From assembly GCA_038200305.1 (NCBI GenBank), contig JBBPYD010000149.1, forward strand, positions 1 to 9,685: 9,685 nucleotides of DNA, written 5' to 3'. The notes beneath the pieces are model-generated. The model did no database searches and was not told where the DNA came from. It saw only the letters and a program-made list of their open reading frames with translations. The DNA is from JANXXV01 sp038200305 (lineage in GTDB: Bacteria > Acidobacteriota > Terriglobia > Bryobacterales > Bryobacteraceae). Numbering within the stretch: position 1 is the stretch's first letter; every line of letters begins with the position of its first letter. The translations under genes were made by a program, and so were the position numbers. Shown here piece by piece: positions 1 through 6,599 of the stretch.

Positions 1-17
1 GGATTGGAGTCGTGATT

Positions 18-3000
18 CTAAAACTCCAGGCGAGCCTGGAACGCGATCATACGGGGTGAGCTATCGCCGCCCAGGCCGACACCGAGCAGTCCGGTCGGAG
101 GCGCCGTTGTATAGGTCAGCGCTCCGAATCCAGTTTGCGTGGAGCGATTTCCCGAGATGCCGGCGTATCCCAAAACGGGTAGGCCGAAATTCGGATGATT
201 CAAGACGTTAAAAAACTGCCCGTCGATGCGCAGCTTTATGCGCTCACTTACGGCAAACCACTTGGTGATGTAGAAATCACTCGACGTAAAGAGAGGGCCG
301 CGCAGTGCGTTGCGGCCGAGATTGCCAAATTGGCAGTTCTCTGGGGTATCGCCGCCTACACAATTGCCCGTGCTTGGATCCACCGAAGAGACAAAGGCAT
401 CGGGGTTGAGCCATTGAATGGTTCCGAGCTGCGTCACTCCGGGAATGGACTGATGCGAATAGAGCGGTACGCCGGACACGACGCTGGCGTATTGAGGGCC
501 GCCGCCCTGCGCGATTCCATTTCCATTGGCGGAGTAGGGAGAGCTCAGGACGGAAAAGGGAATTCCGCTGCGCCGGAACACGGCTCCGGATACCTGCCAG
601 CCATTTACGGCGTAACCCAGCATCTGGCCGCGCACCTTGACCGGAATCTGGTAGACGTACTGCGCCGTGAAATTGTGCCGGACGTCGTAGTCGCAAGGTC
701 CGTATTGGCGACGCAGTTGTCCAGGCAGGGGCGAGACGATTCCTCCGGCGGAAAAGGGCAGGAATCCTCCGTTCGACACGGTGTCCATACAACGGCTCCA
801 ACTGTAGTTTGCCTGGACCTGCAATCCATTTGAAAGCCGCTTGTCTCCAGTCAACTGGAGACCATGGTAATGACTGTTCGCGCCGGTATTGAGTTGGGTG
901 ACGGCGCCAAATCGAGGATCTTTCGGATGTCCAAAGGGGAACGGCGCAAAACATCCGTCACACACGGTTTGATAGCCATTCACCTGTGTCTGGTAGGGCT
1001 GGTTGACGGCACGCGTGCCGACATACTGGGCTCGCAAATGGAGGGTGGAGGCGATCTGCCGTTCGAGAGCAAAGCTCCATTGCATGTTGTAAGGCGCGCG
1101 GAGCTTGCCATCCGGAACGGCCGTGATCGCAATGGGCTGAAGACAGGTGTTTGCATTTGAAATTGGAGAGGCGCAGGAGAGTTGGCCTTGCGCAAAACCG
1201 GAAGTGAATGTTCTGTTGGCGGCGATGGCGGCATCAACGGCGCTGTCCGGAACACCCGGAGCGATCGCCGACCCGCCCACATTGCCCAGCAGACCGCCCT
1301 GGAAGGTTGTCGAATACGGAGGATTCACGCCGACAAGGTCCACAACACTGCCGGGCAAAATGTCGCTGAACAAACCAAAGCCCATGCGCAACACCGTGTT
1401 TGATGCTATCTGCCAGGCGATGGCGGTTCTCGGTTGCAGGATCGCTAATGGCGTGGCGGCGAAGATGGTGTTGAGGTTCCCGCGAATGGCTGCGTTGAGA
1501 GGCTGGTTGACGTCATGGGAAATCGCATCGAACGATCCCGGTAGCCGCGCCACTGCGTTGTGCGGATTCACCGGATTGGAGTTGTGGGCCGCACGCAGGC
1601 CGAAGGTCCAAGTGATCGCCGGGGTGAGCTTCCAGGTGTCTTGGGCGTAGAGGTCCAGGTTGAGAAAATTGTATGGTTGTGAATTGGCCAGAGGGAATAT
1701 CTTGGAGGCGGTGGATGCAACTCCATAAATGAATTGCGGCAGGGTGGCGTAATTCACCACCGGAACCACTCCCTGGCCGAAATCATAGTCGTTCAGCCGC
1801 AGGATTCTGGTGTTGGTTCCGAACCGCAGCTCATGCGCGCCGAGGCTCCAAGCCAGATTGTCGTTGATGAAAAAACGGGTGGCGCGCCGGCCTTGTACCC
1901 ATGTGTCATTAAGTCCTCCTAGAGTGGTGAACGGCGCATTGGCTCCGCTGCCTTGCAACACGATGGGAAAAGCATCTAGCGTTTTCTGAAAGTCACTGGG
2001 ACCGAAGAGACTTTCATACCAGGAGAACGCAGGGTTGAAGTAGTTCACCAGACGCGGTGAGAAAACGTGGGTGAAACCCGATGCAAACGAGTAGAGCGGT
2101 TGTGGCGATATCGCGTTGAACAGGGGATTGATCGGGTCCGTGTAGGCAGCCTGCAGACCATTGTCCTGCTGAAAGCGGAACCAGGCCGTGTTGTTTTCGC
2201 TGATGTTGTAGTCCAGGCGGCCCGTCTGGACTTGCTCGGAATCGGAACTGGATTGGGAGATGGTACGGCGATTCGCGCAGCCATTCCCATTGGGCGGATT
2301 GCCTACTGCCGGGCTACCGCCTGTGTTGAAAGGGCACCCCAGGACGGCGAGAGGCGTTCCCGCTGTGCTCTTGTAAAGCGAAAACATCTTTTGATAGAAC
2401 GGGACCGATTGCGGGCTGGGCCGGTAGATCGATCCGGTGATGGAATCTGTACCGCCCGCCGTTAGCTGCCGCAACACATAATTCTGGAATGCGGGCGTGG
2501 GGACTGTGGTTGCCGAGACGATGGGCAGCGCGATTCGGACCCATTCGCTATCAAAGAAGAAAAAGAGCTTGTTGCGGACGATTGGTCCGCCCAGACTGCC
2601 TCCGAAGTGATTCACGGTGGAGCGTGGCTTGCGATTGCCAGGGGTGGAATTGATGAAGAAGTTCGCGGCGTTGAACTTGGAACCATTCCAAAGCTCGTAG
2701 AGATTTCCGTGGAATTGGTTGGTTCCGGATTTCGTGATGTAATTTACCTGAGAGGCGCCGTAGCGGCCCTGATCGACGGAAAAAGAGAGTGTGTTCACCG
2801 TCATCTCCGCGATGGAGTTTAGCCCCAAAACGAGGTTCGTGGAGAGTCCGCTGTTGAGATTGGTCAGTGGGTCGTTGGTCTCCAAGCCGTCGACAATGTA
2901 GCCATTCGATAGAGAGGGCAGGCCATTGAATTGCACGTTGCCGTATCCGTTGGTTCCGCCAACGAAATCGTTCCCGCTCCCTGCGGTGTTCATCAGCGCG

Positions 3001-3491
3001 CCCGCTGCGAATTGTATGGGGTAGGTCATATCACCGCCTGCGTTCGGGAGATTTTCGAGTGCGCGGGAATTCAGAGTGGTGGACGTATTCGGATTTTGCG
3101 GGTTGATAAGAGACGATTCTTCAGTGACCGTGACGTTTTGGTTTGAGGCCGCGATTTTGAGTGTGAAATCGGCGCTTTGCTTTTGGCCAAGCCCAGCCAG
3201 GATGGAATTGTTCTGCTGAGGTTCAAAGTTATCCGCTTCTGCCTTGACCAAATACGGACCGGGTTTGAGTTGCGGAAAGTTGAAGCGCCCCGCATCGTCT
3301 GTCTTCACAGATCGCTTCAGGCCATTATCGGCGCTGATGATGGTGACCCTGGCGCCTGCTATCGCGGCGCCTGTCCGATCGCTTACCGAGCCTACAATCG
3401 CGCTTGTTGTTTCGCCCTGCGCCCGGAGTAAGTTGGAAGACAAGCCAAAAGCGGCCAAGGCCAGCGCAAGACTGGAATAGTGTATGTTCAT
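18..3491 (-). CDS. Oar-type TonB-dependent outer-membrane receptor with N-terminal carboxypeptidase-regulatory-like domain (complete)
   Basis: Complete 1157-residue protein. A signal peptide (about residues 1-24, hydrophobic stretch 7-22, likely cleavage at LLRA|QGE) is followed by a carboxypeptidase-regulatory-like beta-sandwich (about 29-112: VGSVSDRTGAAIAGARVTI, then DDAGRFNFPQLKPGPYLV). Next comes a plug-like region (about 130-260) with the family pattern VQFNGLPSLSNGYIVDGLET and YITKSGTNQFHGNLYE. The rest is a long beta-barrel rich in aromatic strand motifs and ending in Phe (QARLEF), the usual outer-membrane barrel C-terminus. Members of this family import large substrates across the outer membrane using TonB energy; the substrate cannot be read from the sequence. 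All ten cysteines fall into five close pairs. ATG at 3491 is chosen because no ATG, GTG or TTG exists in frame between it and the upstream stop at 3531-3533, although it has no Shine-Dalgarno and the signal-peptide n-region lacks Lys/Arg. A DtxR-type operator sits just upstream, suggesting metal-dependent repression. Confidence 0.93.
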   Translation of the reverse strand: MNIHYSSLALALAAFGLSSNLLRAQGETTSAIVGSVSDRTGAAIAGARVTIISADNGLKRSVKTDDAGRFNFPQLKPGPYLVKAEADNFEPQQNNSILAGLGQKQSADFTLKIAASNQNVTVTEESSLINPQNPNTSTTLNSRALENLPNAGGDMTYPIQFAAGALMNTAGSGNDFVGGTNGYGNVQFNGLPSLSNGYIVDGLETNDPLTNLNSGLSTNLVLGLNSIAEMTVNTLSFSVDQGRYGASQVNYITKSGTNQFHGNLYELWNGSKFNAANFFINSTPGNRKPRSTVNHFGGSLGGPIVRNKLFFFFDSEWVRIALPIVSATTVPTPAFQNYVLRQLTAGGTDSITGSIYRPSPQSVPFYQKMFSLYKSTAGTPLAVLGCPFNTGGSPAVGNPPNGNGCANRRTISQSSSDSEQVQTGRLDYNISENNTAWFRFQQDNGLQAAYTDPINPLFNAISPQPLYSFASGFTHVFSPRLVNYFNPAFSWYESLFGPSDFQKTLDAFPIVLQGSGANAPFTTLGGLNDTWVQGRRATRFFINDNLAWSLGAHELRFGTNTRILRLNDYDFGQGVVPVVNYATLPQFIYGVASTASKIFPLANSQPYNFLNLDLYAQDTWKLTPAITWTFGLRAAHNSNPVNPHNAVARLPGSFDAISHDVNQPLNAAIRGNLNTIFAATPLAILQPRTAIAWQIASNTVLRMGFGLFSDILPGSVVDLVGVNPPYSTTFQGGLLGNVGGSAIAPGVPDSAVDAAIAANRTFTSGFAQGQLSCASPISNANTCLQPIAITAVPDGKLRAPYNMQWSFALERQIASTLHLRAQYVGTRAVNQPYQTQVNGYQTVCDGCFAPFPFGHPKDPRFGAVTQLNTGANSHYHGLQLTGDKRLSNGLQVQANYSWSRCMDTVSNGGFLPFSAGGIVSPLPGQLRRQYGPCDYDVRHNFTAQYVYQIPVKVRGQMLGYAVNGWQVSGAVFRRSGIPFSVLSSPYSANGNGIAQGGGPQYASVVSGVPLYSHQSIPGVTQLGTIQWLNPDAFVSSVDPSTGNCVGGDTPENCQFGNLGRNALRGPLFTSSDFYITKWFAVSERIKLRIDGQFFNVLNHPNFGLPVLGYAGISGNRSTQTGFGALTYTTAPPTGLLGVGLGGDSSPRMIAFQARLEF

Positions 3492-3495
3492 GTAA

Positions 3496-3514
3496 TTAGG
3501 TAAGGCTAAATTTG
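3496..3514 (-). promoter_or_regulatory. Candidate DtxR/IdeR-type metalloregulator operator
   Basis: The plus-strand 19-mer TTAGGTAAGGCTAAATTTG agrees at 16 of 19 positions with the DtxR/IdeR consensus TWAGGTWAGSCTWACCTWA, as I recall it. The first 14 positions all match; the mismatches are at positions 15, 16 and 19, so one half-site is near perfect and the other degenerate. The site ends 4 bp from the receptor ATG (3491) and overlaps the best minus-strand -10 candidate. It lies between that receptor and a divergent DtxR-family gene. Repression of the receptor by metal-loaded regulator is the natural inference. Autoregulation of the regulator gene, 106 bp away, is possible but less obvious. 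Confidence 0.6.
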
Positions 3515-3529
3515 CTATACAAAGTTTAG
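3506..3529. repeat. Imperfect 24-bp dyad in the divergent promoter region
   Basis: The 24-bp stretch equals its own reverse complement at 18 of 24 positions; CTAAA at the left end pairs with TTTAG at the right, around an AT-rich centre. It overlaps the right half of the DtxR-type box and covers the probable receptor promoter. A separate perfect 7-bp inverted repeat, ATGTAAT (3490-3496) and ATTACAT (3530-3536), surrounds it but has a different centre. It could be a second regulator site or simply AT-rich promoter sequence. With such base composition some dyad symmetry is expected by chance. Confidence 0.35.
3514..3519 (-). promoter_or_regulatory. Possible -10 element of the receptor 1 promoter
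   Basis: On the minus strand TATAGC (4 of 6 to TATAAT) lies 22 bp upstream of the receptor ATG. No good -35 hexamer is found 16-18 bp further up. Initiation here would give a very short leader of roughly 16 nt and place the whole DtxR-type box between the -10 and the start codon, a classical repressor position. The call is weak and depends partly on that geometry. Confidence 0.25.
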
Positions 3530-3612
3530 ATTACATCGAAGCCGAAGCGGACGCAAGCTACTGCCTGGTGTCACAGCGGTCTTTGCAGACAAGCCCCAGC
3601 CAAGTCTAAGAT

Positions 3613-3616
3613 AGGA
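3613..3616 (+). promoter_or_regulatory. Ribosome binding site supporting the GTG start of the regulator
   Basis: AGGA lies 4 bp before the GTG at 3621. The next in-frame candidate, ATG at 3639, has no purine-rich Shine-Dalgarno in front of it and would be 22 bp from this one. The spacing to GTG is a little short, but GTG is the better supported start. Confidence 0.5.
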
Positions 3617-3620
3617 TTTA

Positions 3621-4316
3621 GTGCCCACTAAACCAAGCATGCCGGCCACGACAGAGGCAGTGGACGACTACCTCAAGGCGGTTCTGGAATTGAGCGGTCC
3701 GGAAGAACTTCGAGTGAGCAGCAATGCATTGGCCGAACATCTGGATATCCGGGCTGCTTCGGTCACTGGTATGCTTCAAAAGCTTGCAAAACAGCGGCCG
3801 TCCTTTGTTCAGTACGAAAAGCATCATGGCGTGCTTCTGACCGAGCTAGGGAAGCGCAGGGCTCTGGAGATCTTGCGTCATCACCGTTTACTGGAACGAT
3901 TCCTGCACGACGTGTTGGATTTTTCCTGGGATGAAGTTCATGACGAGGCAGAACGCCTGGAACACTATATCTCTGAGCGTCTGGAAGACCGGATCGCGGC
4001 TAAACTGGGAGACCCGGATGTGGACCCTCATGGACATGCCATTCCGGAAAGGGATGGAATGGTTACAGTACGGGAAGAGGTCACGTTATCGAAGTGGCCC
4101 TGCGGCGTGCCGGCGGTCATCAGCAGCGTCTCAGACCGGGACCCCGCGGCGCTCCGGGAAATGAAGCGCTTGGGCTTAGTGCCTGGAACCGGCCTGGTTG
4201 TCGACCCAGGGAGCCGGAACGCTTCGTTGTTGGTCTGCATTGACGGAAGAAAGCCTTCAAGGTTAAGCCGTCAGCTTGCCGCTGAAATTTTAGTGGTGCG
4301 CGCCCGCCAAGCCTGA
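3621..4316 (+). CDS. DtxR-family metal-dependent transcriptional regulator (MntR-like metal ligands, C-terminal SH3/FeoA-like domain)
   Basis: 231 residues, the length of three-domain DtxR/IdeR proteins rather than short MntR. An N-terminal winged helix-turn-helix spans about 12-75 (DYLKAVLEL, then ALAEHLDIRAASVTGMLQKL). The metal-binding/dimerisation domain (about 76-145) contains RHHRLLERFL and VHDEAERLEHYIS. The C-terminal SH3/FeoA-like domain is about 148-229. By alignment to DtxR from memory, ancillary-site ligands H79/E83/H98 correspond to H88/E92/H107. Primary-site E105/H106 correspond to E114/H115, while Met10 is replaced by D16 and Cys102 by E111, as in Mn-responsive members. MntR's second N-terminal acid (E11) aligns with K19. 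Such proteins bind operator DNA when loaded with Fe(II) or Mn(II). It diverges from a TonB-dependent receptor gene whose start carries a DtxR-type box, the likely target. Fe versus Mn is not settled by sequence. Confidence 0.92.
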   Translation: MPTKPSMPATTEAVDDYLKAVLELSGPEELRVSSNALAEHLDIRAASVTGMLQKLAKQRPSFVQYEKHHGVLLTELGKRRALEILRHHRLLERFLHDVLDFSWDEVHDEAERLEHYISERLEDRIAAKLGDPDVDPHGHAIPERDGMVTVREEVTLSKWPCGVPAVISSVSDRDPAALREMKRLGLVPGTGLVVDPGSRNASLLVCIDGRKPSRLSRQLAAEILVVRARQA

Positions 4317-4414
4317 CGAGCTACCGTTCGTTTGTCACGGCACAGTTAACACCCGGTGGAAGCCGGATACTCCAGCGTCTACGGGGCAGATTCGCGAACT
4401 CAACGAGGTGAACA

Positions 4415-5374
4415 ATGGCGATGCAACAGGCTATCAAACAACGGCATCAGGATAGGCAGAACACGAAAGAAGGGCGGCTTGCAACAGGCCTGGGATGGTT
4501 CAGTATCGGACTGGGGCTGGCGGAAGTTGCCGCACCAAGCAAAATGGCTAGGCTGATTGGCGTGCGGGATGGAGATCACACAAACGCTGTGTTGCGCATG
4601 TATGGGATTCGTGAGATCGCGGCCGGCGTCGGTATTCTGTCACACGCAAGACCGGAAGGCTGGCTCTGGAGCCGGGTAGGGGGAGATCTGATGGATCTTG
4701 CCTACCTCGGATCGGCGCTGAAGTCGAACAGTTCCAACCGGACCAGAGTTGCAGCGGCAACGGCAGCAGTACTCGGCGTAACGGCTCTGGACGTCCTTTG
4801 TGGGAAACAGTTCAGTCAAAGTTCTGGACGTGGAGCAACGGCGAAGAATGGCCAGGTTCGGGCGGCAAAGACGACGACCGTCAATCGCTCACCTGAAGAG
4901 GTATATCAGTTCTGGCACAACTTTGAGAATCTGCCAACCTTCATGAATTATCTGGAATCCGTGCAGATGACTGGAGACAAGCGATCTCACTGGAAGGCAA
5001 AGGGTCCCGCTGGAAAGACAGTGGAGTGGGACGCGGAAATCGTGAGCGATCAACCAAATTCCATGATTGCGTGGCGGTCGGTTGAGGGCTCCGATGTGGA
5101 CAACTCAGGGTCGGTGCGGTTTGAACGAGCGCCAGGAGGCCGGGGCACGCTGGTCAGGGTGGAACTGCAGTACTCGCCCCCCGGCGGTGCAATTGCCGCA
5201 AAGGCCGCGAAGCTCATTGGCATGGAGCCAGGACAGCAAGTAGAGGAAGACCTGCGCGTATTCAAGCAGGTTATGGAAACCGGCGAGGTCACAAAATCCG
5301 ACGCGAGTATTCATACGGGCATGCATGCGGCGCAACCGCCGACGCGGCAAGAGGAGATCATGATGGCCCGGTAG
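4415..5374 (+). CDS. Membrane-anchored SRPBCC (cyclase/dehydrase, START-like) family protein
   Basis: 319 residues in two parts. The N-terminal part (about 1-130) has moderately hydrophobic, Gly/Ala-rich segments at about 22-40, 62-76 and 111-130 that probably form short membrane helices. The C-terminal part (about 150-292) is a SRPBCC/polyketide-cyclase-like fold recognisable from TVNRSPEEVYQFWHNFENLP, FMNYLESVQ, HWKAKGPAGKTVEWDAEI and the helix VEEDLRVFKQVMETGEV. The layout resembles COG5637-type predicted membrane proteins, often annotated as cyclase/dehydrase. SRPBCC domains hold hydrophobic ligands in a deep pocket; the ligand here is unknown and enzymatic activity is not implied. The ATG at 4415 is preceded by GAGG (4405-4408) at 6 bp. 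It lies 98 bp after the regulator gene, in which I see no clear terminator or promoter, and 52 bp before the dehydrogenase, suggesting co-transcription with the latter. Confidence 0.82.
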   Translation: MAMQQAIKQRHQDRQNTKEGRLATGLGWFSIGLGLAEVAAPSKMARLIGVRDGDHTNAVLRMYGIREIAAGVGILSHARPEGWLWSRVGGDLMDLAYLGSALKSNSSNRTRVAAATAAVLGVTALDVLCGKQFSQSSGRGATAKNGQVRAAKTTTVNRSPEEVYQFWHNFENLPTFMNYLESVQMTGDKRSHWKAKGPAGKTVEWDAEIVSDQPNSMIAWRSVEGSDVDNSGSVRFERAPGGRGTLVRVELQYSPPGGAIAAKAAKLIGMEPGQQVEEDLRVFKQVMETGEVTKSDASIHTGMHAAQPPTRQEEIMMAR

Positions 5375-5426
5375 GTGATGGGATGCAGCATCCATTTCTG
5401 GAGTTTTCGAAACAAAAGGAGTAGCC

Positions 5427-6599
5427 ATGAGAGCAAACTGTTGGATGGGCAAACAGGATATGCGGGTGCAACATGTACCCGACCCGGAGATTTTGAATCC
5501 GCGAGACGCGATTGTGAAAATCACATCGACGGCGATTTGCGGCTCCGATCTGCATTTGTATGGCGGGTTTATCCCCACAATGGAAAGCGGCGATATTGTG
5601 GGGCATGAATTCATGGGTGAGGTGATGGAGGTGGGCAAGGGCGTCAAGAATCTGCAAAAGGGCGACCGTGTTGTAGTCCCGTTCCCGATCGCGTGCGGCG
5701 GCTGCTTCTCCTGCCAGCACGGGATGTTTTCGCTGTGTGAGAACTCCAACCCGAACGCATGGATCGCTGAAAAACTATGGGGGCATTCCCCGTCGGGACT
5801 TTTTGGTTATTCCCACATGCTCGGCGGCTATGCCGGAGGCCAAGCCGAATACGCGCGCGTGCCATTTGCGGACGTGGGCCCACTCAAGGTTCCGGAAGAA
5901 CTGACGGACGATCAGGTGCTGTTTCTCTCCGACATCTTCCCAACGGCGTATATGGGCGCTGAAATGTGCAATATCCAGCCCGGCGACACAATCGCGGTAT
6001 GGGGTTGTGGACCGGTGGGACAACTCGCCATGAAAAGCGCCTATTTGCTGGGAGCAGAACGAGTGATCGCGATCGACCGTTTTCCAGACCGGCTGCGCAT
6101 GGCACGCGATAAGGCAGGCGCGGAGACTATCAACTACGAAGAGAACGACATCTACGAGGCTCTGAAGGACATGACTGGCGGGCGGGGGCCAGACTCCTGC
6201 ATCGATGCGGTCGGGCTGGAAGCACACGCGCCTGGATTCGTTGGCGCTTACGACCGCGCAAAGCAGGCGATGATGTTGGAAACAGACAGACCGATTGCGT
6301 TGCGCCAAGCGATTATGGCCTGCCGCAACGGGGGTACCGTCTCGGTGATCGGAGTTTACGGCGGCTTCATCGACAAGTTTCCGATTGGGTCCGTTATGAA
6401 CCGCTCCTTGACGATCAAAACCGGCCAGTGCCACGTGCAACGGTACATGCGTCCGCTGCTGGAGCACATCCAAAAAGGGCGGATCGATCCGAGCTTCGTG
6501 ATCACGCACCACATGGGGCTTGATGAGGCGCCGGAAGGGTATGCGATGTTCCAGAAAAAGCAAGACGACTGCATCAAGATCGTTCTGAAACCGCATTAG
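5427..6599 (+). CDS. Zinc-dependent medium-chain alcohol dehydrogenase, glutathione-dependent formaldehyde dehydrogenase-like
   Basis: 390 residues, full length for the formaldehyde-dehydrogenase-like branch of the MDR superfamily. An N-terminal GroES-like domain carries catalytic-zinc residues C38 (ICGSD) and H60-E61 (GHEF) plus D169 in the SDIFPTAY segment. Structural-zinc cysteines are C90, C93, C96 and C104. The Rossmann fold has GCGPVG at 193-198 and the second-strand acid D217 (VIAIDRF), which favours NAD(H) over NADP(H). Proteins of this subgroup are often labelled formaldehyde dehydrogenase, but the true substrate is usually unproven; here it may be another alcohol or aldehyde. The start is well supported by AAAGGAG (5415-5421) 5 bp before ATG. 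It follows the SRPBCC gene by 52 bp, so the pair is probably one operon. Its TAG stop overlaps the stop of the convergent broken membrane gene, leaving no room for an intergenic terminator. Confidence 0.93.
   Translation: MRANCWMGKQDMRVQHVPDPEILNPRDAIVKITSTAICGSDLHLYGGFIPTMESGDIVGHEFMGEVMEVGKGVKNLQKGDRVVVPFPIACGGCFSCQHGMFSLCENSNPNAWIAEKLWGHSPSGLFGYSHMLGGYAGGQAEYARVPFADVGPLKVPEELTDDQVLFLSDIFPTAYMGAEMCNIQPGDTIAVWGCGPVGQLAMKSAYLLGAERVIAIDRFPDRLRMARDKAGAETINYEENDIYEALKDMTGGRGPDSCIDAVGLEAHAPGFVGAYDRAKQAMMLETDRPIALRQAIMACRNGGTVSVIGVYGGFIDKFPIGSVMNRSLTIKTGQCHVQRYMRPLLEHIQKGRIDPSFVITHHMGLDEAPEGYAMFQKKQDDCIKIVLKPH

Noticed and set aside
195..2822. Several plus-strand and minus-strand open frames of 60-225 codons inside receptor 1
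   Set aside because: They lie wholly inside a convincing receptor gene in other frames, show no family features, and several have low-complexity Arg/Ser/Pro composition typical of shadow frames.
3579..3590. GTCT-TTGC-AGAC hairpin between receptor 1 and the regulator
   Set aside because: A 4-bp stem with no T-tract is too weak for a terminator and has no riboswitch-like context.
3639..3641. ATG at 3639 as the start of the DtxR-family gene
   Set aside because: There is no ribosome binding site just before it; AGGA at 3613-3616 fits the GTG at 3621 instead. The extra six residues are harmless either way.
4358..4379. GGAA (4358) and CGTC (4376) before the SRPBCC gene as an ECF-sigma promoter
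   Set aside because: The spacing is about 2-3 bp too short for known ECF promoters and the -35 lacks the usual C after GGAA, so it is most likely chance. I see no convincing promoter in the 98-bp gap 4317-4414.
5105..5749. Minus-strand open frame of 214 codons spanning the SRPBCC/dehydrogenase boundary
   Set aside because: It is antisense to two well-supported genes, has no recognisable domain, and its apparent length comes from reading antisense to GC-rich codons.
3621..6599. The whole plus-strand block as a new defence or mobile system
   Set aside because: All three products fall in known housekeeping or stress families (DtxR regulator, SRPBCC protein, zinc dehydrogenase), with no nuclease, toxin, helicase or integrase component.
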